From contig CALXGQ010000004.1 in the NCBI GenBank assembly GCA_944387895.1, forward strand, positions 1-52,145: a stretch of 52,145 nucleotides of DNA. Reading direction: 5' to 3'. The notes under the pieces were generated by a model, which saw nothing but the letters and a program-made list of their open reading frames with translations, had not been told where the DNA came from and did not search any database. The translations under genes and the position numbers were made by a program. Positions 27,915 through 34,315 of this stretch are shown here, in pieces. Each line of letters opens with the position of its first letter. Position 1 is the stretch's first letter. The DNA is from an uncultured Clostridia bacterium. Its GTDB lineage: Bacteria; Bacillota; Clostridia; Oscillospirales; QAKW01.

Positions 27915-28778
27915 ATGTTAGTTTCTGCGAAAGAAATGGTAAGAAAGGCCTACGAAGGGCACTACGCCGTCGGTCAGTTCAACATCAACAATCTGGAGTG
28001 GACCAAGGCCATTCTGCTCACAGCTGAAGAGAACCGCTCCCCGGTCATTCTGGGCGTTTCCGAAGGCGCCGGAAAATATATGTGCGGTTATAAAACGGTC
28101 ATGGGCATGGTAAAAGGCATGATCGAAGAGCTGAATATCACGGTACCCGTCGCCGTTCATCTGGATCACGGCTCCTATGAAGGCGCCAAAAAAGTCATCG
28201 CCGACGGCTTCACCTCCGTTATGTTCGACGGAAGCCACTACGGCATTGAGGAAAATATTGAAAAGACAAAAGAGATCATCGCGCTTGCCAACGCCAAGGG
28301 GATGTCCGTTGAAGCGGAGGTCGGCTCTATCGGCGGCGAGGAAGACGGTGTCATCGGCCGCGGTGAAGTCGCGGATCCGGACGAATGTAAAAAAATCGCC
28401 GATCTGGGCGTAGATTTTCTTGCGGCCGGCATCGGCAATATCCACGGTAAATATCCGGCCAACTGGGCGGGTCTTGATTTTGACGCGCTGGCAAAGATCC
28501 AGGAAAAAACCAAGGGTATGCCTCTGGTTCTGCATGGCGGCACCGGGATCCCCGCCGATATGATCAAAACCGCCATTTCTCTGGGCGTAGCCAAAATCAA
28601 CGTCAATACGGAATGTCAGCTTTCCTTCGCCGCGGCTACCCGGGCTTATATCGAAGCAGGCAAAGATCAGGCCGGCAAGGGATTCGATCCTCGCAAGCTG
28701 CTGGCTCCCGGCTTTGAAGCCATCAAGGCGACCGTCAAGGAAAAAATGGAGCTGTTCGGCTCTGTCAATCAAGCATAA
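27915..28778 (+). CDS. fba: Class II fructose-1,6-bisphosphate aldolase
   Basis: Zinc-dependent glycolytic aldolase that splits fructose-1,6-bisphosphate into dihydroxyacetone phosphate and glyceraldehyde-3-phosphate. The zinc site includes HLDHGSYEGAKKVI, GNIHGKY and VLHGGTGIP. The phosphate loop includes KINVNTECQ. The 287-residue length is that of the class IIB form common in Firmicutes. Tagatose-bisphosphate aldolases are close relatives, but a single housekeeping copy with a consensus promoter favours Fba. It is monocistronic, with a strong terminator 16 bases past the stop. Confidence 0.93.
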   Translation: MLVSAKEMVRKAYEGHYAVGQFNINNLEWTKAILLTAEENRSPVILGVSEGAGKYMCGYKTVMGMVKGMIEELNITVPVAVHLDHGSYEGAKKVIADGFTSVMFDGSHYGIEENIEKTKEIIALANAKGMSVEAEVGSIGGEEDGVIGRGEVADPDECKKIADLGVDFLAAGIGNIHGKYPANWAGLDFDALAKIQEKTKGMPLVLHGGTGIPADMIKTAISLGVAKINVNTECQLSFAAATRAYIEAGKDQAGKGFDPRKLLAPGFEAIKATVKEKMELFGSVNQA

Positions 28779-28794
28779 TCCGCATCTGTATCTG

Positions 28795-28832
28795 CCCGGG
28801 CGCTGCTTGCGCCCGGGTCTTTTTATTTTTTT
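28795..28832 (+). terminator. Terminator after fba
   Basis: 9-bp perfect GC-rich stem (28795-28803 with 28809-28817), loop TGCTT, followed by TCTTTTTATTTTTTT. Confidence 0.9.
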
Positions 28833-28843
28833 AAACATTCCGT

Positions 28844-28870
28844 ATCTTTTCCCGCCCGCCTTCATAAGCT
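28844..28870 (+). promoter_or_regulatory. Candidate sigma-E sporulation promoter for spoIID
   Basis: ATC (28844-28846) and CATAAGCT (28863-28870) with 16 bases between them resemble the sigma-E pattern ATA-N16-18-CATACANT, with mismatches. The position, 27 bases before spoIID, fits the mother-cell expression known for that gene. Confidence 0.35.
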
Positions 28871-28896
28871 TGTACAGAAGGAAGTGAGGAAAACCA

Positions 28897-29853
28897 ATGA
28901 AAAAGAAATGGATCGCCGTTTATTTTATTCTGCTGTTTCTGCCCTATCTGGCTGTGCTTATTCTGGGCAAAGCCGGTTTTTTTGAACCGCGCAGCGAAGA
29001 AGAGCAGCCCCAGGGCTATACCGTCACGCTTTACCGCCAGGAAACCGGGGAAACGGAAGTTCTGGAGCTGCGGGACTATCTTTGGGGCGTGATTGCAGGT
29101 GAAATGCCGGCCTCCTACCCCGAGGAAGCGCTGAAAGCGCAGGTTGTGGCGTCCTATACCTATCTGCTCCACCGCAAGGAAACCATCGCCTCCCATCCCG
29201 CATCGGATTTCGGGCATACCGGCGATATCTGCAACGATCCCTCCCACTGCAAAGCCTATCTTTCCCCAGCCGAGGCGGTTGCCAAATGGGGGCAGGACTG
29301 GTTAGACGCCTCCCAACAGCGCCTTGCCGAAGCGGTGGATTCCGTATTGGGCGAAGCGCTGCTCTACGATGGTTCCGCGGCAAACACCGTCTTTCACGCC
29401 ATCTCCGGCGGCCGCACCGAAAACGCCGCCGACGTCTGGGGCGCCTCTGTCCCATACCTGCAATCGGTGGATTCCCATTGGGATACCGCCGCCAAAGGCT
29501 TTTTCTCCACCGTCACAATCCCGCTCACCGAGTTTCAGGAAACGCTGGGTCAGCAGGATTGTACGCCGGGCGCCGTCGTGCTGACGGAAGGCGGGTCCGT
29601 CGCGACGCAGGTTCTGGGCGAAAAAACCTATACCGGGCGGGAGCTGCGCCAGCTTTTCAAGCTTCGAAGCACCCGCTTTACGCTGGAAGTCACCGAAACA
29701 GAGGCGGTCTTTCAGGTATCGGGCTACGGCCATCAGGTCGGCCTCAGCCAATACGGCGCCTCCGTGCTGGCGGAAACCGGCTATACATATCGTGAAATTC
29801 TGGCATACTATTATAAAGGAACGACCCTTACAGAAAATTACTATCCCCTTTGA
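28897..29853 (+). CDS. spoIID: Stage II sporulation protein D
   Basis: Lytic transglycosylase of the engulfment machinery (DMP complex) that cuts septal peptidoglycan from the mother-cell side. One N-terminal membrane anchor (about residues 5-28) is followed by the SpoIID/LytB domain. Signatures are LRDYLWGVIAGEMPASYPEEALKAQVVASYTYLL, with the likely catalytic Glu in AGEMP, and C-terminal GYGHQVGLSQYGA. The 318-residue length is normal. It precedes spoIIQ by 64 bases, a spoIID-spoIIQ pairing typical of clostridia. It is strong evidence that the host forms endospores. Confidence 0.94.
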   Translation: MKKKWIAVYFILLFLPYLAVLILGKAGFFEPRSEEEQPQGYTVTLYRQETGETEVLELRDYLWGVIAGEMPASYPEEALKAQVVASYTYLLHRKETIASHPASDFGHTGDICNDPSHCKAYLSPAEAVAKWGQDWLDASQQRLAEAVDSVLGEALLYDGSAANTVFHAISGGRTENAADVWGASVPYLQSVDSHWDTAAKGFFSTVTIPLTEFQETLGQQDCTPGAVVLTEGGSVATQVLGEKTYTGRELRQLFKLRSTRFTLEVTETEAVFQVSGYGHQVGLSQYGASVLAETGYTYREILAYYYKGTTLTENYYPL

Positions 29854-29874
29854 ATAAATCGGCGTCATCCTGCC

Positions 29875-29902
29875 CATATTAGAAACAGCAGCTTCCAATA
29901 TG
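29875..29902 (+). other. Hairpin between spoIID and spoIIQ
   Basis: CATATT and AATATG form the base of an imperfect hairpin, with GAA/TTC inside, in the short gap between the genes. There is no T run, so it is not a terminator. It could modulate the relative expression of the two genes. Confidence 0.35.
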
Positions 29903-29917
29903 AAAGGATGAATCGCG

Positions 29918-30580
29918 ATGAAAGAAAAAATCATACAGTTTTTTAAAACAAAGGGGTATTACATGGTGCTGGCGCTCTGCGTGCTGACGGTCGGCACCGT
30001 CAGCTTTCTTTCCTATCGGCTGTCGCAGAAAAAGCAAGCCGAAACGCCGCTCACCCAGAACGACACGCAGGATGTGGAAAAGGTGGAAGAAAACGTAACG
30101 GACGACCGCACGGAAGAGGAAGAGAATGCGGAAGATCCTGCGGACGGCGAAATACCGGAAGCGCAGATCCCCGCCGCAGAATATGGCGCCCCGCTCACCG
30201 GAGAAATCATCGCCCATTATTCCCCGGAGCAGCCGGTCTATTCCTATACGCTCAACGACTGGCGCGTTCACTGCGGCATCGACATTGCCGCCGAAGCGGG
30301 AACCACCGTGCTCAATGTCTGTGAAGGCGTCGTGGAGTCTGCGTCAACCGACGATCTGATGGGGAATCTGGTCGTTGTGCGCCATACCGACGGTAAAATT
30401 TCCCGTTATGCCTCGCTGGACACCATTGCCGTGCAGGAAGGGCAGATCGTAGCCAAAGGCGACGCCATCGGCACCGTAGGAAAAACCATGCTCCTTGAGT
30501 GCGGCGAAACCGATCACCTGCACTACGAACTCTGGAACAACGATCAGCCCACCGATCCGTCCTTCCTGTTTGAAAACTGA
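29918..30580 (+). CDS. spoIIQ: Stage II sporulation protein Q (M23/LytM)
   Basis: Forespore membrane protein that pairs with SpoIIIAH across the intermembrane space to form the engulfment zipper and feeding channel. One membrane segment (about residues 13-34) is followed by an acidic linker (about 45-85) and a LytM domain. Unlike the Bacillus protein, both zinc motifs are intact, with H118-x3-D122 in VHCGIDIA and H200-L-H202, as in clostridial SpoIIQ. Catalytic activity is thus possible. The 3' end overlaps, in antisense, the end of the phage-derived gene at 30544 by 37 bases. Confidence 0.88.
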   Translation: MKEKIIQFFKTKGYYMVLALCVLTVGTVSFLSYRLSQKKQAETPLTQNDTQDVEKVEENVTDDRTEEEENAEDPADGEIPEAQIPAAEYGAPLTGEIIAHYSPEQPVYSYTLNDWRVHCGIDIAAEAGTTVLNVCEGVVESASTDDLMGNLVVVRHTDGKISRYASLDTIAVQEGQIVAKGDAIGTVGKTMLLECGETDHLHYELWNNDQPTDPSFLFEN

Positions 30581-30945
30581 ATCTCCTCCCACGGTGAAAA
30601 ACCGGGAAAAAAATCCGCTCCGGCGGATTTTTTTGCGCTCAGATATCGGTGATATTTCATTCTGGCCCCGTCCGGAGAAAGCGCTGTCGGCAGGTTTCTT
30701 GCAACCTCCGCCCAGCTGAAGCCGCGAAACCAGCGCAGCTCAAAAATCAGCCTCAGCTCCGGATCCGAAATGGCGGCGATCTGCTTGGAAACCTCCCAGA
30801 GGATCTCCGCCAGCTGATCCGCCGTTCTCTGTAAGCGTTTTTTCAGCGCCGCCCTTTTCCAGTTCCCGCCCGGAGGAAGGCTCTCCAGCAAAGCGCTGCA
30901 TTCCTCCAGCTCCCGGCGCAGATACCGCACGTCACGGGGCGTCAT
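30544..30945 (-). CDS. Phage-type sigma-70 region-4-like regulator
   Basis: A 133-residue protein with an N-terminal helical stretch and a helix-turn-helix near residues 60-105 (SDPELRLIFELRWFRGFSWAEVARNL). This layout resembles small phage ArpU- or DUF1492-like proteins, which act as late-gene activators. It overlaps the zinc-ribbon gene upstream by 14 bases. At its 3' end it runs 37 bases into spoIIQ on the opposite strand. The C-terminal tail after about residue 112 is low in conserved character and may be an extension gained after arrival at this site. Family assignment is by pattern only. Confidence 0.6.
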   Translation of the reverse strand: MTPRDVRYLRRELEECSALLESLPPGGNWKRAALKKRLQRTADQLAEILWEVSKQIAAISDPELRLIFELRWFRGFSWAEVARNLPTALSPDGARMKYHRYLSAKKSAGADFFPGFSPWEEIQFSNRKDGSVG

Positions 30946-31087
30946 CGTCGATCACCCCGATCATCCCAACGCAGCGGCAATAGGGGCAGCCCCTGAAGGT
31001 TTCTCTCCATACCCAGGGCAAACCGTGGCTATCGCTGATCAAGATCGGTTTATCAAAGAAGCGGTCACAATTCTCGCAGTGATACAT
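30932..31087 (-). CDS. Small zinc-ribbon protein
   Basis: A 51-residue protein with two CxxC knuckles, C4-x2-C7 in MYHCENCDRFF and CPYC near residues 33-36, expected to bind one zinc. The frame extends further upstream, but the ATG at 31087 is supported by a GAGGAGG site and by the zinc knuckle starting right after it. It overlaps the end of the XRE gene by 23 bases and the start of the sigma-like gene by 14, so the three are one compact operon. Similar tiny zinc-ribbon proteins are common in prophages. Function unknown. Confidence 0.6.
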   Translation of the reverse strand: MYHCENCDRFFDKPILISDSHGLPWVWRETFRGCPYCRCVGMIGVIDDDAP

Positions 31088-31274
31088 CAATCGGAAACAC
31101 CTCCTCAAAGCTGCATCCCAGGGCCCTGCAAAGACGTATGCCAATTCGGATGGTGGGGATTTTCCCGGCGTTTTCGATGCTGCAAACGGTGCGGCGCGAA
31201 ACCCCCGCCTGCTCCGCCAGCATCTGCTGCGTCCATCCCTTCTGCACCCGTTTCAAATACAATAAATTAAACAT
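31065..31274 (-). CDS. XRE-family helix-turn-helix regulator
   Basis: A 69-residue Cro/CI-like DNA-binding protein. The HTH spans most of it (LKRVQKGWTQQMLAEQAGVSRRTVCSIENAGKIPTIRIGIRLCRALG), and it ends in the usual VFPID tail. It has no sensor or cleavage domain. The start at 31274 is chosen by family alignment and a GAGGG-type site; an open frame extends upstream without a better start. It is divergent from the NUDIX gene. The intergenic region contains several NCGAC-type repeats that may be its operators. It could control the phage-derived module, but nothing shows that directly. Confidence 0.8.
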   Translation of the reverse strand: MFNLLYLKRVQKGWTQQMLAEQAGVSRRTVCSIENAGKIPTIRIGIRLCRALGCSFEEVFPIDVSLREL

Positions 31275-31297
31275 CCTAAACCCTCGCTTTTGACATG

Positions 31298-31370
31298 AAT
31301 CGACGTCGTATCCCAGTAATACCACAAAAACCGACGATAGTAAAGAAAAATCGATTGACATTATTCGACA
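31298..31370. promoter_or_regulatory. Candidate XRE operator repeats
   Basis: Similar octamers AATCGACG (31298), AACCGACG (31329), AATCGATT (31349) and ATTCGACA (31363) lie between the XRE and NUDIX genes. The last two overlap the NUDIX promoter. Spacing is irregular, so this is tentative. Confidence 0.3.
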
Positions 31371-31383
31371 TACTCGCTAAAAT
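31355..31383 (+). promoter_or_regulatory. Promoter for the NUDIX gene
   Basis: Perfect TTGACA (31355-31360) and TAAAAT (31378-31383) with a 17-base spacer. Confidence 0.75.
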
Positions 31384-31407
31384 ATAAGCTGTGAGGTGAA
31401 AATTTCC

Positions 31408-31947
31408 ATGTCAATTGTCGAAAAAAAGATCCGCGAACAACCGGTCTATACCGGCAGGATATTCACAGTCTATCAAGGCACCGTGCTGCTGCCCAACGGG
31501 AAAGAAGCGGCGCGGGACCGCATCGCGCACCATGGCGGCGCGGGGATCCTGCCGCTGGATTCCGATCGCACCATCTACCTGGTTCGGCAATACCGCTACG
31601 GCGTCGATAAACCGCTTCTGGAGATCCCCGCCGGCAAACTGGAGCCGGGGGAAGACCCCCAGGCAACGGCCGTCCGGGAACTGACAGAAGAGATCGGTTT
31701 TTTCCCGCAAAAAGTGGATTCCCTGGGGCATATGGAGTTGTCCCCCGCATATCTTGGCGAAATCACCCACCTTTATTTGGGGCGGGATCTGATCCCCCAA
31801 AAAGCCGCCCTCGACGAAGACGAGTTTCTGGAGGTCGTCGCCCTTCCCTTTGAAGACGCGCTGGAAAAGGTTCTGCGAGGGGAGATCACCGATGGAAAAA
31901 CCCAAAACGCCATTTTGAAAACCGCGCTGCTTTTAAAGCAACTGTAA
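31408..31947 (+). CDS. NUDIX hydrolase, ADP-ribose pyrophosphatase type
   Basis: Hydrolyses nucleoside diphosphates linked to another group; the closest pattern is ADP-ribose diphosphatase (NudF-like). The Nudix box is complete: GKLEPGEDPQATAVRELTEEIGF (G-x5-E-x7-REL-x2-E-x-G), about residues 78-100. The preceding VRQYRYGVDKPLLEIPAGK is typical of ADP-ribose enzymes. The ATG at 31408 is preferred over an in-frame GTG 12 bases upstream that overlaps the ribosome site; length is 179 residues. It is a single plus-strand gene lying inside an otherwise minus-strand phage-derived region, and shares a bidirectional terminator with the endolysin. Confidence 0.92.
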   Translation: MSIVEKKIREQPVYTGRIFTVYQGTVLLPNGKEAARDRIAHHGGAGILPLDSDRTIYLVRQYRYGVDKPLLEIPAGKLEPGEDPQATAVRELTEEIGFFPQKVDSLGHMELSPAYLGEITHLYLGRDLIPQKAALDEDEFLEVVALPFEDALEKVLRGEITDGKTQNAILKTALLLKQL

Positions 31948-31986
31948 AAACGTGCCTTTCTCCTCAGGGAAAGGCACGTTTTTTCT
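31946..31986. terminator. Bidirectional terminator between NUDIX and endolysin
   Basis: A stem of about 17 bp (31946-31962 with 31967-31983, one wobble) and a short loop is followed by TTCTTTC rightward and preceded by an A run that gives a T run leftward. It ends both the NUDIX gene and the phage-derived operon. Confidence 0.88.
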
Positions 31987-31987
31987 T

Positions 31988-32590
31988 TCAGTCCTTCTGA
32001 AGACGTGCCAGAATAACCGCCAGCTCAGCCCGGGTCACCGGTTCGTTGGGGTTGAAATTCCCCTGATCGTCGCCGACCATCAATCCTTTATCCGTAACGG
32101 TTCCAACCGCGTCCCGCGCCCAATCCGGGATCGCCGCGTCATCCTTGTATGCCATACCGGCTCCCTCCTCAAAATCTTTGGAATGATAGCTGCCGGTTCG
32201 ATTCGGGATCCCCAGATATTCCGTCGGATCAATGATGTCGGTTCCCTGCTGAAGCTGATAATGCAGATGTACGCCCGTTGCATTCCCGGTCTCGCCCATC
32301 GTACCGATCACCGTCAGCGGCGTAACCGCGTCGCCGGCCTTCACCTTCACGCTTCCCTTCACCAGATGGCAGAAAACGTGTCTTCTGCCCTTGTCGTCGC
32401 CGATGGAGATATACTGGCCCCAGCCCCCTTCGTCAAAAGCCACCAGCCGAACCGTTCCGTTACAGGTAGCATATACGCGCCGATCGTCGGCGGCGAAGTC
32501 GATTCCCTTGTGTCCGTCCCTCCAGAGGCTTCCCTTCTGGCCATAAACCGCCGTTACGGAAAAGGCCCCCGTTACCGGTAAAAGTGTCAT
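31988..32590 (-). CDS. M23 peptidase endolysin with an SLH domain
   Basis: A 200-residue cell-wall hydrolase. The LytM/M23 domain (residues about 1-135) has HKGIDFA and HLHYQLQ zinc motifs, so it should be an active zinc endopeptidase. The C-terminal 50 residues form one SLH motif (IPDWARDAVGTVTDKGLMVGD to VTRAELAVILARL), a wall-polymer anchor. There is no signal peptide, so export needs the holin encoded immediately upstream, with which it overlaps by four bases (ATGA). The frame continues upstream to 32677, but the overlap ATG at 32590 fits both spacing and domain start. It is last in the morphogenesis operon. Confidence 0.85.
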   Translation of the reverse strand: MTLLPVTGAFSVTAVYGQKGSLWRDGHKGIDFAADDRRVYATCNGTVRLVAFDEGGWGQYISIGDDKGRRHVFCHLVKGSVKVKAGDAVTPLTVIGTMGETGNATGVHLHYQLQQGTDIIDPTEYLGIPNRTGSYHSKDFEEGAGMAYKDDAAIPDWARDAVGTVTDKGLMVGDDQGNFNPNEPVTRAELAVILARLQKD

Positions 32591-32832
32591 TTTTTCTGCT
32601 CCTTCTTCATTTGCTGCATCAGCTGATCCGCCTCCACCGCCGCGGTGGTAAAGCTGTTGTTTTTCCACCAGGCCCAAAGGCTGGCGGCGGTCGTTACCGC
32701 GGCGGAAACACCCTGATAAACCGCTTCATCGCTGAAAGGCAGGGGATTTTTTCCCAGAACCGTCAGCACCTGATTGACCAGAGAAACAATCAGAACGATC
32801 GTTCTGATCCAGGTTTCCTTGCTGCATTTCAT
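32587..32832 (-). CDS. Phage holin, SPP1/XhlB-like
   Basis: An 81-residue membrane protein. It has a short basic N-terminus, two hydrophobic segments (about residues 10-28 and 42-62, the latter ending SLWAWWKNNS) and a charged, Lys-rich C-terminus, with the conserved NPLPFSDEAVYQ loop between. This is the pattern of SPP1-type holins, which form the membrane lesion that releases the endolysin. The ATG follows the stop of the XhlA-like gene directly, with a GGAGG site inside that gene's end. Confidence 0.85.
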   Translation of the reverse strand: MKCSKETWIRTIVLIVSLVNQVLTVLGKNPLPFSDEAVYQGVSAAVTTAASLWAWWKNNSFTTAAVEADQLMQQMKKEQKK

Positions 32833-33174
32833 CTATAACACCTCCAATAAAATCTGAAAAACATTGACCCCGACTGCCGCGCCCAGAAGGATCAAAAGCC
32901 CGATCCCCAGAAAGCGCAGCAGCGATTGTCCGCTCTTGCTCTCAATAAAAGAAAGGATCCCACGGTTTTCCACCCGGTTCAGACGCTGATCCTGCTTTTC
33001 CAGGATCAGCGTCACCCGCTCAACCGCCGCAGTAAGTTGAATGCAGGCCCGGGTCAGGTCGTCCAGCTTCTGGCTGTGCCCGTCCATCCGGCGCTCCGCC
33101 ATCTTCTGCAACCGTTCAAGTCCTCCGCTGCGCACCTTGCAATATTCCTGAGAGAAATAATTTTCCTGGCTCAT
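32833..33174 (-). CDS. XhlA-like coiled-coil membrane protein
   Basis: A 113-residue protein with a long amphipathic helix (residues 20-85; RLQKMAERRMDGHSQKLDD, then VERVTLILEKQDQRLNRVE) and a single C-terminal membrane segment (about 90-112). This resembles haemolysin XhlA, which works with XhlB-type holins in PBSX-like lysis cassettes. The ATG at 33174 overlaps the preceding stop by four bases (ATGA). The order XhlA-like, holin, endolysin supports a lysis module. Assignment is by architecture rather than strong sequence match. Confidence 0.7.
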   Translation of the reverse strand: MSQENYFSQEYCKVRSGGLERLQKMAERRMDGHSQKLDDLTRACIQLTAAVERVTLILEKQDQRLNRVENRGILSFIESKSGQSLLRFLGIGLLILLGAAVGVNVFQILLEVL

Positions 33175-33947
33175 AGCCCCTTCGCCTGATCTTCCAGCGC
33201 CCATTGCCTTTTAAGCTGCTGAAGCGCAAGCTCATAATAATAGTCCTGCGCACTCTCCTGCAAAGCCGCGTCATTTTTTATCTGCTGCAAAAGAACCTGC
33301 TGCTGCCGCTCGGCATTGTTTTCATAAAAATCGCTGTACGCGCTGCCCAGCAGAGCACCGATCTCCGATTGCAGCTCCGCGGCGTCGGAAAGTGCGTCCG
33401 CCCGGGCCGTCAGGCCGGCCGCTTCATTTTCCGCCAGACTGTTCTGCCGCTCCAAAAGCGCCTGATAGGCGTTGGCGGAAGCCTGGTTCAGCGCGGTTGC
33501 CGTAATCACGTCCGCCAGGCCGGTATTGGAAAGTCCCCGGGTCAGGAACCCGTCCGTTGCCAGCCTCTGCTGATTCCAGGCGGCAGACCGTGCGCCCGTC
33601 TGATTGATTTCCGCCTGTGCTTCGATTTGCTTGCGCTGCAGCTCCAGCTGGCTCATCTGATCCTCATACCCGGCCGCGATGGCGCTCATGCCGGCACCGG
33701 CAAAATTCTGGATCAGCGATTCATAACCGTCGTAGCCGGTTCCCGCCGCCTTGAGCAGGCGGTACTGATCCCCGCTGTCGCCGCCGGAATACCCGGCGGA
33801 GGCGCGAATCGCCTCCGCCTGCTGATGAGCTGCCTGCATCCCGGCCTCATCGCCCTGCGCTTCATAATCAAGATATGCCTGCTTTAACCGGCTGATCTGC
33901 TCCTGCTGGCCGGAATCAAGCAGCAATTTATCCACATTACTGATCAT
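33171..33947 (-). CDS. Helical Ala/Gln-rich virion protein, ejection-protein-like
   Basis: A 258-residue, almost wholly alpha-helical protein rich in Ala, Gln, Glu and Leu, with long heptad-like stretches such as YEDQMSQLELQRKQIEAQAEINQ and AERQQQVLLQQIKNDAALQESAQ. One mid-protein Gly-containing stretch (AGAGMSAIAAGYEDQ) might contact membrane. There is no signal peptide and no recognised domain. Its place after the tail-hub-like genes and before lysis matches internal ejection proteins of P22-like phages. The start at 33947 has an AAGAAGG site at good distance; the upstream ATG at 33956 overlaps it. Confidence 0.5.
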   Translation of the reverse strand: MISNVDKLLLDSGQQEQISRLKQAYLDYEAQGDEAGMQAAHQQAEAIRASAGYSGGDSGDQYRLLKAAGTGYDGYESLIQNFAGAGMSAIAAGYEDQMSQLELQRKQIEAQAEINQTGARSAAWNQQRLATDGFLTRGLSNTGLADVITATALNQASANAYQALLERQNSLAENEAAGLTARADALSDAAELQSEIGALLGSAYSDFYENNAERQQQVLLQQIKNDAALQESAQDYYYELALQQLKRQWALEDQAKGL

Positions 33948-33970
33948 TTTTCTCATCCTTCTTCAAAAAA

Positions 33971-34315
33971 TCAACTAACAAGCGAAGCCTGCAAATCCTG
34001 CGCAGTCCCGCAGAACATCTCGCCGGTATCCAAAAAGAAGGCGATAACCTTTTGATCCGCTCCGGTAATCGTCAGGACTTCCAAAACCGCGTCGATATTT
34101 CTGGTTTCAAAAATATAAAACCGCTTCAGCAGCTCCACATGCCGTTCATAATCCGGCGCCATCTCGTCGATCAGCGCGTTGTACTTCACGCGGATGTCGC
34201 CGCTGTCAAGACGTTCCTTCATTTCTTCGGCAGAAAGATCGGGGCGGTCCGCCAGGGCGGTAATATTTTTCGCCGCGATCTCCTGCTCTGAAAATTTCAA
34301 ATCAGATATACTCAT
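33971..34315 (-). CDS. Small phage-module protein of unknown function
   Basis: A 114-residue acidic protein, mostly helical, with no motif I recognise. It opens MSISDLKFSEQEIAAKNI and ends in a more hydrophobic segment around VIAFFLDTGEMFCG. It overlaps the preceding 685-residue gene by four bases (ATGA), so it is translated with it and is likely structural or an assembly chaperone. Candidates by position are a tail accessory or ejection-protein chaperone; neither can be shown from the sequence. Confidence 0.6.
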   Translation of the reverse strand: MSISDLKFSEQEIAAKNITALADRPDLSAEEMKERLDSGDIRVKYNALIDEMAPDYERHVELLKRFYIFETRNIDAVLEVLTITGADQKVIAFFLDTGEMFCGTAQDLQASLVS

